64,000 bases of DNA from Chondrilla cf. caribensis (taxonomy: Eukaryota; Porifera; Demospongiae; Chondrillida; Chondrillidae). This document shows, piece by piece, positions 53,301 to 60,189 of the stretch. The number at the start of each line of letters is the position of its first letter. Position 1 is the stretch's first letter. The notes beneath the pieces are model-generated. The model searched no databases, had not been told where the DNA came from, and saw only the letters and a program-made list of their open reading frames with translations. The position numbers and the translations under genes were made by a program. The stretch covers positions 3,622,633 through 3,686,632 of the forward strand of contig OZ026549.1 of assembly GCA_964020155.1 (NCBI GenBank), given 5' to 3'.

Positions 53301-56263
53301 CTTCATGAGAGGAGGATTCTCTGAGAAACACTGAAGAACGGCCTGATTCTGCACCATGTCTTCATTGAGGTCACTGAGGAGGTTTTTGCATCTTTCTGCT
53401 AATTTCACCTGAGGCCATTGGTAGCATGAAGTACGTATGAAAAGTGAGTAAGGATCACACACACATGCATTCATGTGGTGCTCACTCACTTGAATGGATT
53501 CCCTGCTACACAGGCCATTGAAGAGCTCCAGTACCCTCAGTTTTGAGAACATGGTGTCACTATTGTCCCACAGCTCGCACAGCAGCTGAGCAGCCTGGAC
53601 TTCTAGTACTTTAACTTTTGAGCGAAATGTGAAGAAACAGCTTTCAAAAGCACCACTGCCTTCCTCCAAATCCAGCATATCCTGCACACATGCACATACC
53701 ACATGGATACATACGTAAGTATAATATGTATGTACATATATTATACATACGTACGTACGTACATAACCTCTAAGACATAGAAAACATACACAAAATATCA
53801 CATAATACACAGTTAGTGAGTAATGTGGTGATAACACACAGAAAACACATAGGGACTCACACCCAGTACAGGGTACAAACATACAGTATGTACGTATATA
53901 CGTATCTACAATAGGCATGTACAAATTGCCTGTTGAGATTCTGTTAAACTTTTCAGAGCCTCTTCAAATCCTTCATAGATGAGAGTCTGGTGTGGGTGAA
54001 TCTCCCCACTTGGAACATTGACTCTATCTTGGACTTCTGGGAACCATGGTTGTAATTCACTACATGTATGAATACACATATAACTGCATACATGAGTATA
54101 GTCAGCACGTAACATACGTACAAAAGAGAACCTACTGGAAGTGGATAACTGTTGAGGTAACCTCATGCAAATCATTGCAACGTTCCATGAAAGCATTGAG
54201 TTGGTGGAATATCTGTGCACTCCACACTGGCCAGGTGGCTTTGGGTTTCAACTCACCAACATGATCCACACCACCAGTTACAACTGCATGGCTAGAGAAG
54301 TATGTATGTACAGCAGAATGAACAAAACGTATAAGTAATACTTATATATATGTAAATACATACGTACGTATACAAATGCGTACATATAAGTACGTATGCT
54401 CACATACATAAGTAAACTGCATACTTGATAAAAGCTGCACACAGAGTGTAATAAAATTATTATACTTGGCCAATTCATAGTCATAGGCTGTACAGCTATA
54501 GCTAGTTTTGTCTCTGTAACACCATAGTCACGACATTACATACATACATACGTATGTACGTATTTGTACATACATATGTACATGCATATGTACATTCAAG
54601 CAGTGATACTTTACCTTTCTTTGTCACTTCCTTCCGTCTGAAGCTCTGCCTTAGCTTTACAGTCCAAGTAAGATCCTCGAAAACATGCACAAACAGTGAG
54701 CATCCAACTAAGACTGCTCAAGCTCTGGATACATGAACAATTTTGTACATAATGTAATACATATGAACACACTATATTCTATACAAACACAGTACCAATC
54801 ATACAAAACGAAACTGAATGTTGCCATGACCGAACATGCTGATGCCAGCAAAAATTTAGTTCAAAAATGAACTTCAGAAGTTTCCAATCAGAGAAAATCA
54901 CCAGTATTCTTTAAAAGTCTTCACTAGCATTGTTAGATACAATTTTATTAAAGGAAAAAGGGAGGATGTGTCTAATGAGGTGCACAGCTGCACATTCATT
55001 GTAAATTGCTTCAAAACATTGCAGACAGTTTGCTACTGCATTGGAGGATTGACGGGACACCACCATCCTTTGATGTATGGCTTCATCATAAGTACCACTT
55101 ACTGTTTCTGTTTCTGTGAATAAGTTGTGCGGAAGAAGTCCCTTTGACACAGCAATGACATCATTGGATACCATAGTCAGTAAACGCTCCAAATTTTCAG
55201 TATTTTCTCCATAAAATCTGAAATTATGTACATACGCATGTACACATTTCCTATTACAAGTACGTACATTCATGAATGTATGCATGTTCCATGTGTGTAT
55301 GTATGGGCTTACCCACACACCTACATAGATAATTATGTGTACATGTAAGTACGTATGTACCTAAAAACTTGGCATCAATACAATACATACGTACTAAAGG
55401 TACGTACGTATGCATTTACTGTTACAACTGTAATATTATAATAGTCACCACAGTCACATACTGACACAAGTGCATACATAAGTACAAAGACTCTGACATA
55501 CGTATATACATATGTACATGTACAAGTACAGTATTCTGCACTGTAGCAATAATACATACTGCGTAATCAGCACTCACTGGGAGTTCATCCATACGAGAAA
55601 CACAGTCCGCATTAATGGAGGAATGGTCCTCATTATCTCCCTAGCATCATTGGCATTCTTCAACTGCACCACCCATGGATGGAGGGTGTTGAGGAACATC
55701 AGAGCCAGTTGACACTCACTGATAGACTGCAGCATACAGGTAATAGCAGACAAATCAACTAAGTACACAAGCAAAGACTTTAAAGACCATGGGAAAGCAG
55801 TGTATAATAAGAACATGGAAATGTACAAATGTATGGTATACGCATGTATGTATTTACCTATGTAAGCATAATTATTATACTTAAAATACGTATATAAAAT
55901 TTTGTATGTGAATAAATCTGTATTATATATATATCAATTATGTAGTATTATACAGTATGAATACATGAGGACAAAGTGTGGTACACGAGGACAGTACTTT
56001 ATCCACATCTTTGTAGACTTGTCCAAAAGCCCCAGAATAGGAGCTGTGAGCCTCTTCCAAGTGGGAGAGTATGGTCAAAGCAAGCAATGAAGAAAGCTGT
56101 TCTCTAATAGAAGTGAGTGTGGTGAGTCTTGTCTTCCAATACTCTCTCTCATCCAGGACACCTGGAAACTGAGCAATTGTTGACATCCAAGTGTTTGGAC
56201 TGTATTGGAGAGCATGCTGTGGAGAAAACAATGTGAACAGATCAATATACAGTACATACAAAT

Positions 56264-56333
<70 letters not shown>

Positions 56334-57821
56334 AAATGCACTGTATGTACGTACAAATATGTTTGCATGCATTAGAGAGCTGATCAGGAGCTGCCTACCA
56401 ATGTATGTACGTATGCACATGTACATATGCATGTGAAGAGTATATGCATGCACATACATACATACTTTAATCTGCTTCAGCCAAGTCACAATACACGTCT
56501 CCAGTACATGCATCACACCACCATGACGACCAGGATTGGAGGACACATCGGCTAACACTTCAAGGGAGGGCTGAGGGAGCACCACATGACCCTGCAAGAG
56601 ATTATCACAGGAAGGTTATAACATATAGCACATAATATGTACATTCACATGGATTAACTACTACTCTAGACATACTGTAAGTACAGAGTACATCTAATGC
56701 ATGCACATACCTTGGTCTGATGAGACAACACTTCCACAGAACCAAGAATGCAGTGTAATACATCCAGTAACTTATCAAGAAATCCACCATCCTCTGGACC
56801 ACTCAGACAAGCAAGAGGGAGGAATACCTCTCTCAATAGTAACTGCAGATTATCCACAGGTTGTCCTATAATATATGTACGTAGGTAGGAAGGTATGTTA
56901 GTATAGTATACTCACATTGTACATCATAATTGCATGTATATTATTCATATTGACGTCCACACATGTGCATGTAGGAAGATATGTTAGTATGGCATACCCA
57001 ACACACACATACGTAGTACACATCAGTGTACGTTTATGTATGCACATGTGCATGTAGGAAGGTACGTATGTTAGTATGATATACCCAATACATGCACGTA
57101 GTACACCACAAGTGTATATACATTACACATACATGGTCATGTGCATGCAGGATCATTCCATTATATTACAGCCTACAGCTTTATACTGAATGACAGCATA
57201 TTTACTGGTAACCATAGTAGCAGCCCACTAGTAGCCACTAGTCATCCTGGTGGGAACAACCAATCCTAATCCCAGCAGAGTTTCATACAGCTCCATCTCC
57301 TCCGGACATAATATAATAATTTTCACAGTTACTGCGGATTACGTATGTTAGCTTGCATGAATCACATACATGGGAAAATAAAGGTATTTACGGAAGAAGG
57401 CATTCATTCACCTGCAAATTCAATGTAGAGTACGTCCTCCATTGTGTCTTGGCTCACTTTGGAAACATGCTTGCATTTTAGAAAAGCAACACTTTTCTCC
57501 AAGTTAGACACGGGCGGCTTAAGGGAAACAGTTAGCAATCCTTCCTGGTTGCAACTTGTAAATAGACATCTACATTCACTGTTACATAAAAAATCCACAA
57601 AAATGTTTCTGAAGGATGAGAAAAATGTAGCATAACTGTGAGATAATGGGTATGTAGTTCGCCATATTTAAAATTATTCAACGTTACACTTCATGAGGTA
57701 TCTAGGATCGCGTTTACCTTACAGTTTCATTCGAAAATACTCTCCTGAGTTCCTCGCCTCTAGGTTTCAAAGAAGAACTAATACGATCTTCAAAGTACTT
57801 TAGTCTTTGATCCATGGACAT
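20329..57821 (-). CDS. DNHD1: Divergent dynein heavy chain, DNHD1-like pseudo-motor (many exons)
   Basis: A single ~37.5 kb gene read from ATG at 57821 to TGA at 20329, with several dozen short exons. Sequence-supported order: N-terminal tail (DHC_N1), linker (DHC_N2), AAA1, AAA2, AAA3, AAA4, coiled-coil stalk with microtubule-binding domain, AAA5, AAA6. Checked splice junctions (for example 57718/57612, 57412/56865, 32817/AAA2 continuation, 20712/20401) keep phase. AAA1 has a ruined Walker A (GDDVTSKQDT) and no Walker B acidic pair, so normal stepping is not expected. AAA2 (GPPCCGKT) and AAA3 (GELGSGKT) keep P-loops, and AAA4 does not. The protein ends 23 residues after the last AAA6-region exon, without the usual C-terminal domain. 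Loss of AAA1 chemistry points to DNHD1 rather than an axonemal DNAH motor. Human DNHD1 is linked to sperm flagellum formation. An X-box at 57856 supports a ciliary role. A 6.9 kb intron (38773-45663) hosts 7TM genes on the other strand. Confidence 0.85.
22380..24710 (-). other. Dynein-like gene: AAA5 exons
   Basis: The exon 24710-24030 encodes the classical AAA5 start: a helix ending WTTEIQE, GSLAFVVGYVVYLAKVPPYTRD, a WRQSVMIIDPEE strap and the THIHHIGPEIDPVL block corresponding to the conserved ENVGEELDPVL of dyneins. Exons near 23060-22700 (GVYIHFCGKRVSVHSKFQLYLSTSMP) match the AAA5 beta-strands, and 22660-22380 holds the helical linker to AAA6. AAA5 of dyneins is normally non-hydrolysing, so its lack of a P-loop is expected. 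Confidence 0.8.
24950..27460 (-). other. Dynein-like gene: stalk coiled coils and microtubule-binding domain
   Basis: Exons from about 27440 down give heptad-rich coiled coil CC1 (residues such as EDAEEELDSLKKTLEQETEQ), then the microtubule-binding domain across about 26190-25800 (PSKEVEMLLSAVIIV, TWTKGAKRLMANIERFLEMLSSFDEI, LEPYL). It closes with the ICQWINNVIRC segment that matches the conserved CSWVxNI element of dyneins, followed by return coil CC2 (25560-24960). The microtubule-contacting module therefore looks preserved even though the AAA1 motor site is lost. Confidence 0.8.
26458..26641. mobile_element. MITE with 45-bp inverted ends in a dynein intron
   Basis: The left arm from TAGCCTAGACCCCCTTCTTG through CCTCCATTTTTATAATTATGAC mirrors the right arm GTCATAATTATAAAAATGGAGG to GGTCTGGGCTA. 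The whole is about 184 bp. It has no coding capacity, so it is a non-autonomous inverted-repeat element inserted in an intron within the stalk-coding part of the gene. Confidence 0.85.
27500..29740 (-). other. Dynein-like gene: AAA4 exons (degenerate ATP site)
   Basis: The exon 29280-28940 carries VLLFGHSNPEPML where dynein AAA4 has a GxxGSGKQS P-loop: the lysine and hydroxyl residue are gone. Exon 28560-28260 gives ERLLLYISSEDI in place of the Walker B strand. Exon 27700-27545 gives KKNLRIVLSATNSPPHLLSRIAGNHPSLLRIVNLISHRPWTQSDLL, which aligns well with the conserved AAA4 sensor/lid region (fPSLvncttidWF). Confidence 0.8.
28079..28160. repeat. 82-bp near-perfect palindrome in a dynein intron
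   Basis: Arms 28079-28118 and 28121-28160 pair at 38 of 40 positions (mismatches at 28089/28150 and 28111/28128) around a 2-base centre. The arms include GTGTGAATGTGTGTGTTTG and its complement, so the sequence is not simply one dinucleotide repeat. Confidence 0.9.
29725..31740 (-). other. Dynein-like gene: AAA3 exons (intact P-loop)
   Basis: Exon 31290-31010 encodes AYNDILAVAIDQCIPVLLRG followed by Walker A GELGSGKTS, and later the Walker B-like strand KKLICLLDDAYK (Asp-Asp where AAA3 normally has VDDLN). Exon 30700-30500 contains ILEILRQHVMEGGFH and DPRLLRRFLVL, matching the family motifs LLRQxxDhGGWY and PRFLRHFNV. Exon 30120-29740 is the helical lid. ATP binding is plausible here, and hydrolysis is uncertain. 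Confidence 0.8.
31980..33200 (-). other. Dynein-like gene: AAA2 exons (intact P-loop)
   Basis: Exon about 32972-32817 encodes IVVAGPPCCGKTACATVG, an intact Walker A. It splices in phase to the exon at about 32430-31995, which begins SQWKDGILYSVLEEIL and carries QWLIIDGPCS, the same IIFDGP form of Walker B seen in other dynein AAA2 domains, then LPTELKIIVE (sensor 1 region). AAA2 in dyneins binds ATP structurally. Confidence 0.85.
33630..36250 (-). other. Dynein-like gene: AAA1 exons (dead motor site)
   Basis: Exon 36250-35574 ends TTALCLGDD and splices in phase 0 to an exon ending at about 35281 in plus coordinates, starting VTSKQDTFFTL. The spliced P-loop is thus GDDVTSKQDT instead of GPAGTGKTET: the glycine before Lys is Ser and the Mg-coordinating Thr is Gln. 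The Walker B strand expected as CFDEFNR reads LFVQGITS, so both acidic residues are gone. The surrounding fold is still recognisable (LQYSGPQSS, CSDCTRFEDI, IEGSPFFAVSMESP, FTAPHIKTVLRALLTAAGF). A Ser/Pro-rich linker (about 34090-33950) separates AAA1 from AAA2. Confidence 0.85.
35335..35402. mobile_element. Fragment of the Tigger-like MITE family
   Basis: AACGAATTACAGCGGATTAA and flanking bases to CACTGCA match, in reverse orientation, the left end of the MITE at 39342. Only one end is recognisable. It lies in a dynein intron between the two halves of the AAA1 P-loop. Confidence 0.6.
38276..38575. repeat. TG-rich minisatellite in a dynein intron
   Basis: (TG)n with a recurring block CGTACGTGCGATCGTGCA followed by GTGTGTGCCTGTG seen near 38343, 38422 and 38522, giving about three higher-order units of 80-100 bp. 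Confidence 0.9.
39342..39515. mobile_element. Tigger/pogo-like MITE in the host intron of the 7TM genes
   Basis: The left end TACAGTGAATACTCATTAAT mirrors the right end ATTAACGAGAATTCGCTGTA. About 174 bp. CAGTG at the termini is typical of Tc1/mariner-pogo (Tigger) elements. There is no coding capacity. Confidence 0.8.
40013..40984 (+). CDS. Seven-transmembrane receptor, copy 1 (nested in the dynein-like gene)
   Basis: A single-exon gene of 323 residues with a short N-terminus bearing two N-glycosylation sequons (NCT at 3, NCS at 6). It has seven hydrophobic helices at roughly 20-45, 52-80, 93-123, 133-152, 180-210, 228-255 and 258-282, and a polar tail. The end of helix 3 reads LSIVRYHKKD, a variant of the class A DRY motif. 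Helix 7 has PTPILVIAF where class A receptors have NPxxY, followed by KPVREKLKSLMCC as a possible helix 8 with palmitoylation cysteines. It is likely a rhodopsin-like GPCR of a lineage-specific family with an unknown ligand. It lies on the opposite strand inside a dynein intron. A 7TM protein of another class cannot be excluded. Confidence 0.85.
   Translation: MENCTNCSENERVDHGFGILAVVLLLFLMVILILFVGTIILLCKARSMVRILRVFLVNLLVAGLVATLDSLVIVMVTLVLDNSPTVPPDLFCRFLIWGLLSGITARLYSLAMFSLIVLSIVRYHKKDIKTAYIIGLLVLIWSASLLLNVHVFIPSVYGIQYYDDVACFPNNADEKVVFQARITFSSLGIIFGGIVPLVISIIVPIVVLLYIKRNTIATELSSYTKPAARLGLFLVVGNLLNFLGLLIITVLAYVFESFAMAIQLTYIVGVVFLLPTPILVIAFLKPVREKLKSLMCCSLKLNTHLPSNITEKVVFSKEVHTSS
41980..42570 (+). 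pseudogene. Seven-transmembrane receptor pseudogene (middle copy)
   Basis: DNA clearly homologous to the two flanking receptor genes. The start codon equivalent is gone, in-frame TGA stops occur at 42128-42130, 42395-42397 and near 42512, and homology ends around helix 5, so helices 6-7 are missing. It lies between the two intact copies in the same orientation. Confidence 0.9.
42990..43964 (+). CDS. Seven-transmembrane receptor, copy 2 (nested in the dynein-like gene)
   Basis: A single-exon gene of 324 residues starting at ATG 42990, the position matching the start of copy 1. The frame is open upstream but without another ATG. It closely resembles copy 1 through all seven helices: N-terminal NCT sequons, LRVFLVNFLVAGL in helix 2, VRYHKKDIKTAY after helix 3, and PAPILVIAFLKPVREQ at helices 7/8. 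Differences concentrate in the N-terminus, in extracellular loop 2 (PNVYGVQYYDSVFCFSNY) and in the tail. Loop changes in a tandem receptor pair are where ligand choice would differ, but that is inference. Confidence 0.85.
   Translation: MANCTNCTEDGVYGPGNSILTVILMLLLIVILILFVGTIILLCKAHSVVRILRVFLVNFLVAGLATTLVALVIAMVTLVLDNSPAVPPDLLCRFLIWGLLSGNTARLYSLATFSLIVLSIVRYHKKDIKTAYIIGLLVLIWSLSLLLNVYIFIPNVYGVQYYDSVFCFSNYADEEVVLEARITFTILGIIFDSIVPIVTSIVVPIVVLFYTKRNTITTEQPSYNKGVARLALFLVVGNLLSFLGLLITSILAYVFESFTVSVHLIYTISVVFLLPAPILVIAFLKPVREQFHSLLRCCSPRQSMRLPKNLTKKLVYTEVMHVEN
43965..45246. other. Right part of the 7TM host intron, before the foldback
   Basis: Contains an (ATC)n run at 44404-44426, the dispersed repeat 44422-44572, and a 38-bp hairpin at 44701-44738 (14-bp arms GATACTGCACACTT). 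A minus-strand open frame at 44857-45102 (81 residues) has protein-like composition but no recognised domain. Confidence 0.45.
44422..44572. repeat. Dispersed 151-bp repeat, copy 2
   Basis: Same start (CATCACTGGTCTTTATAAGC), end and length as the copy in the NLR intron at 13916-14066, and preceded here by an (ATC)n tract. Confidence 0.85.
45247..45359. mobile_element. 113-bp foldback element with perfect 25-bp ends
   Basis: The ends 45247-45271 (GTTACAGTACGTCCAAGTGT...) and 45335-45359 are exact reverse complements. Inside, TTTATTGC/GCAATAAA and GGGCGC-TTT-GCGCCC form nested inverted repeats, so nearly the whole element can fold into one hairpin. It lies in the dynein intron that holds the 7TM genes. 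Confidence 0.9.
46072..46219. mobile_element. 148-bp foldback element with 34-bp ends
   Basis: TATGGATAAGTTCATTGGAA... at 46072 and its reverse complement ending at 46219 pair over about 34 bp. Inner arms TTCACCAAATGTTTTGG / CCAAAATGTTTGGTGAA pair as well, so it is a second, unrelated hairpin-type element in the dynein introns. Confidence 0.9.
46905..47354. mobile_element. Inverted-repeat element, about 450 bp, older
   Basis: AGCTGCTAG at 46905 and AAGGAAAGTAGG...AACTATTG...ACTTTT further in are mirrored at the right side (ending CTAGCAGCT at 47354) with many substitutions and small gaps. It is probably an old MITE, lies in a dynein intron and has no coding content. Confidence 0.6.
52010..52220. 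mobile_element. MITE with TACCGTATAVCGGGAAA-type ends (copy 2)
   Basis: The left end TACCGTATAGCGGGAAATTT mirrors the right end AGTTTCCCGCTATAGGGTA. At 211 bp it has almost exactly the length of the copy at 6965-7174, but its internal blocks are TTGGCGA/TCGCCAA instead of TCGCGG/CCGCGA. It lies in a dynein intron. Confidence 0.85.
56265..56331. repeat. CA microsatellite in a dynein intron
   Basis: Pure (CA)n of about 66 bp between two DHC_N1 exons. Confidence 0.97.
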
Positions 57822-57855
57822 TTTGCCAGATGCCCGCTATACGGGAGCCATTTCT

Positions 57856-57869
57856 GTTGTCATGGTAAC
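57856..57869. promoter_or_regulatory. RFX-type X-box upstream of the dynein-like gene
   Basis: GTTGTCATGGTAAC fits the X-box consensus (RYYNYY-N1-3-RRNRAC): two half-sites GTTGTC and GGTAAC separated by AT, an imperfect palindrome. It sits 35-48 bp upstream of the start codon at 57821 on the gene's own promoter side. RFX factors bind X-boxes to switch on ciliary genes across animals. Confidence 0.65.
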
Positions 57870-58270
57870 AACGCTGACCCTTGTAGCTAATACTTGGTGC
57901 GGCTCTGCCAGGGTAGTTGGATGCACATGACCATGTAGTACAGTTAAGTAAAATTATTATTACAAGATAATATATGTAATATTATATTGTATATAGCCTA
58001 AATTGTACGCAATTTTTGGGATTGACATAGGGCATCATACATATCCAGATTAATGGTTATATCTTAGAGGAGAGAGCACCATTGCATTATTGCAACCTTT
58101 TATGAAAACCAAGAGGCACTACACTACCTAGTACACAATCTAACATGTAGATGAATAAGCAAAAGCATGCATGGGTTTAATTGGCAAGGTGCAAGCAATT
58201 TCATGCATGGACAGCACTATAAGAGGAAGAAGAGCTACAAAACAGTACTTGGTACAAGTTCGTATAGCCT
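57870..58270. other. Divergent intergenic region between dynein-like and ankyrin genes
   Basis: AT-rich, with no gene seen. It separates the minus-strand dynein-like promoter from the plus-strand ankyrin gene and its duplicated flank, which starts at about 58271. Confidence 0.5.
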
Positions 58271-58641
58271 AGCCTCAATACTCACGAAGATACTAGTGTC
58301 AAGCAATTGCTCAGTTACCTCCAGCTATTTTCAGCTAGCGCAGTATGGGTACCCGAGGTGGAGAAAATTCATTGATCCTTTAATGTCGATATTACACAGA
58401 ACGTATGTCAATAGACTAGTATATACCTAAATATAGATATTACTCAATAAATATCTATATTTAGGCACAGGCGTGCTGACATATTCGGAAACTTATTCCC
58501 CACCCAACGCCTGACTCATCACTTCCAGGAACACGTTATATGTCTACGCCCAGTCTTATGATCGATCGTCTTCGAACAATTGTCTACCACGCCAATGCCT
58601 ATTCACACGAGGTAAGGTTTGTTGTTGGAGTATTCTAAATA

Positions 58642-58814
58642 CAGTGGAACCTCTCTATTAAGGACACTTTGGGACCTTAATTTTAGTCCCTATTACAGAG
58701 GTTTCCTCGATTCAGAGGTCACTTAATACACTACAGACTACACTAGGACACAGAATGATGTCCTCATCATAGAGGTTTCCACAATTCAGAGGTTTGTAAT
58801 AGAGAGGTTCCACT
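58642..58814. mobile_element. Tigger/pogo-like MITE with proven TA target site
   Basis: The ends CAGTGGAACCTCTCTATTA and TAATAGAGAGGTTCCACTG are perfect inverted repeats, flanked by TA on both sides (58640-58641 and 58815-58816). Copy B of the duplication has the unoccupied site TACAAGAAAG with a single TA. The CAGTGGAACCTC end is typical of Tigger/pogo elements. It is 173 bp long and non-coding. Confidence 0.95.
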
Positions 58815-58999
58815 GTACAAGAAAGTTGTATTTATAATCCCACAATACTGTAAGGTGTTGTATCAACGAGTGGTGTAGACTATCTGTGAGGATGTAAGAC
58901 CATATAAGCGGTGAAGTTGTTGATATTTCAGCTGACGAGATGGTTTGTACTTTGGAGTATCCCTGACTGATCGATGACATTCTCAATTTTAACAATGTA

Positions 59000-59728
59000 A
59001 GGTAAAATGGGGTAACTTCGGGAACGGGGTAACTTCGGAAATTTGACTTTTAATGACTATAACTTTGGGTTACAATAAGTTATTCACATATACTCCGGCA
59101 CCAACAATACTGATAGTGTGGCGAATCCCGCACGTAAAGTTGATCCGTCTGACGTGTCCCTTACGGCAGTAGAGAGCAAACGCGGTTCACCGTTGTCAAA
59201 AATTACTCCAACAAAACTTTATCCTAGGCTCTAAAATCACTTAATTACGCGTTCTCTAACAATAAAATTCAGCTTACAGTTACAAACATGTTCGAGAACG
59301 TCATTCTTGCCATTTTAAACTATACGAGTAGCCTAGTAGCACCGTAAAACATATATCGGGTTCTATAATCGCCAACACACCCACTAAACTTCAAACATTT
59401 TGATGAATGAGATCGTGAAATCGATTGTTTTTGCCTGCAATTGTCGTATTTCCTCTATGTGTACCGAAGTTTTCGCTTCTTCCTCAAAGATATCGTCGTT
59501 AATCCTACAGTTTCGAAGTTCCCGAAGTAACCCCGCCCACCCATTTCTGGCGCACGTTAGACTTTGGTCGGTATCTCCAAAACTACTAACTCGATTCAGT
59601 CCTTTAGCGGTAAGTCTAGTCTGTACAGGTGGGAGTACCTGACAACCAAGTTTGATGCCTGTCACTTATCTACTGTGAGAAATAAGTAACCGTTTCGGAA
59701 GTTTTCCCGAAGTTACCCCATTTTACCT
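59000..59728. mobile_element. 729-bp DNA transposon, non-autonomous, with proven TA target site
   Basis: The ends AGGTAAAATGGGGTAACTTC and its reverse complement (up to ACCT at 59728) form inverted repeats of about 25 bp, flanked by TA at 58998-58999 and 59729-59730. Copy B has the empty site ATGTACGTCC with one TA. A minus-strand open frame of 93 residues inside (59384-59665) has no recognised transposase motif. Confidence 0.93.
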
Positions 59729-60189
59729 TACGTCCTTCTTTTCCCCACGGAATCCCGAACACAGTCCCTCTTTTCAGACCTGACAGGTTGACACTTATAC
59801 TTTCAGTTAGTTCAAGTTTACTTCAGTAAGTACAAGTCAATCTTAAGAGTCCCTAAGTGTGACAAGAGCAGTCTCAATTGAAAGATTCCAGATCAAATCT
59901 GTTCGGTAACTGCTCAATTTAATGAAGTGGTAATGTGCTTCAGTTTCATGATCACCCACTCAATTTACTTCTATGATTGATCAATTTATATTTTTAACAG
60001 ATCAATAATAGATAGATCCATTGATATCAACTGATAGTTGATTCAAAATTTACAGCTGTAATAAACAGAACTGAAAAGTTACTATTTTATGTATTATTTA
60101 TTAGAGACCAATCATATCTTGATTACATCCAAAGTATCTGTTATTTCCCTATTGCAGTTCAGCAAATATTGACATATGGCCATTGTGAA

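Larger units (their letters stand above)
49700..57821 (-). other. Dynein-like gene: N-terminal tail (DHC_N1) exons
   Basis: Exon 57821-57718 starts MSMDQRLKYFEDRISSSLKP. Exon 57612-57412 ends MEDVLYIEFAG. Exon 56865-56711 gives the QLLLREVFLPL start of DHC_N1. Exon 56591-56466 gives GHVVLPQPSLEVLAD...LETCIVTWLKQIK. About 56221-55996 gives FPGVLDEREYWKTRLTTLTSI. Around 54300-54130 is IFHQLNAFMERCNDLHEV. 50650-50400 and 49915-49735 (MWEDDVEESFELFL, TLDDFDIQIAVFE) close the domain. These match conserved points of the dynein tail, which mediates dimerisation and intermediate-chain binding. The MITE at 52010 lies in one of the introns. Confidence 0.8.
58271..60189 (+). promoter_or_regulatory. 5' flank, probable non-coding exon and intron of ankyrin gene 1 (duplicon copy A)
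   Basis: Homologous to 62198-63192 except for two inserted transposons. A conserved donor (CACACGAG|GTAAGG near 58612) and a conserved acceptor (CTATTGCAG at 60157) frame a probable 5' non-coding exon and an intron. The exon is probably non-coding because its reading frame is not kept between copies. A hairpin with 16-bp arms (CCTAAATATAGATATT) lies at 58426-58465 and is retained in copy B at 62345-62383. Confidence 0.65.

Noticed and set aside
58560..58615. Coding first exon of the ankyrin gene (MIDRLRT...)
   Set aside because: The ATG-led frame meets TGA when spliced to the acceptor at 60157, and the alternative frame is broken in copy B, so it is treated as 5' non-coding.
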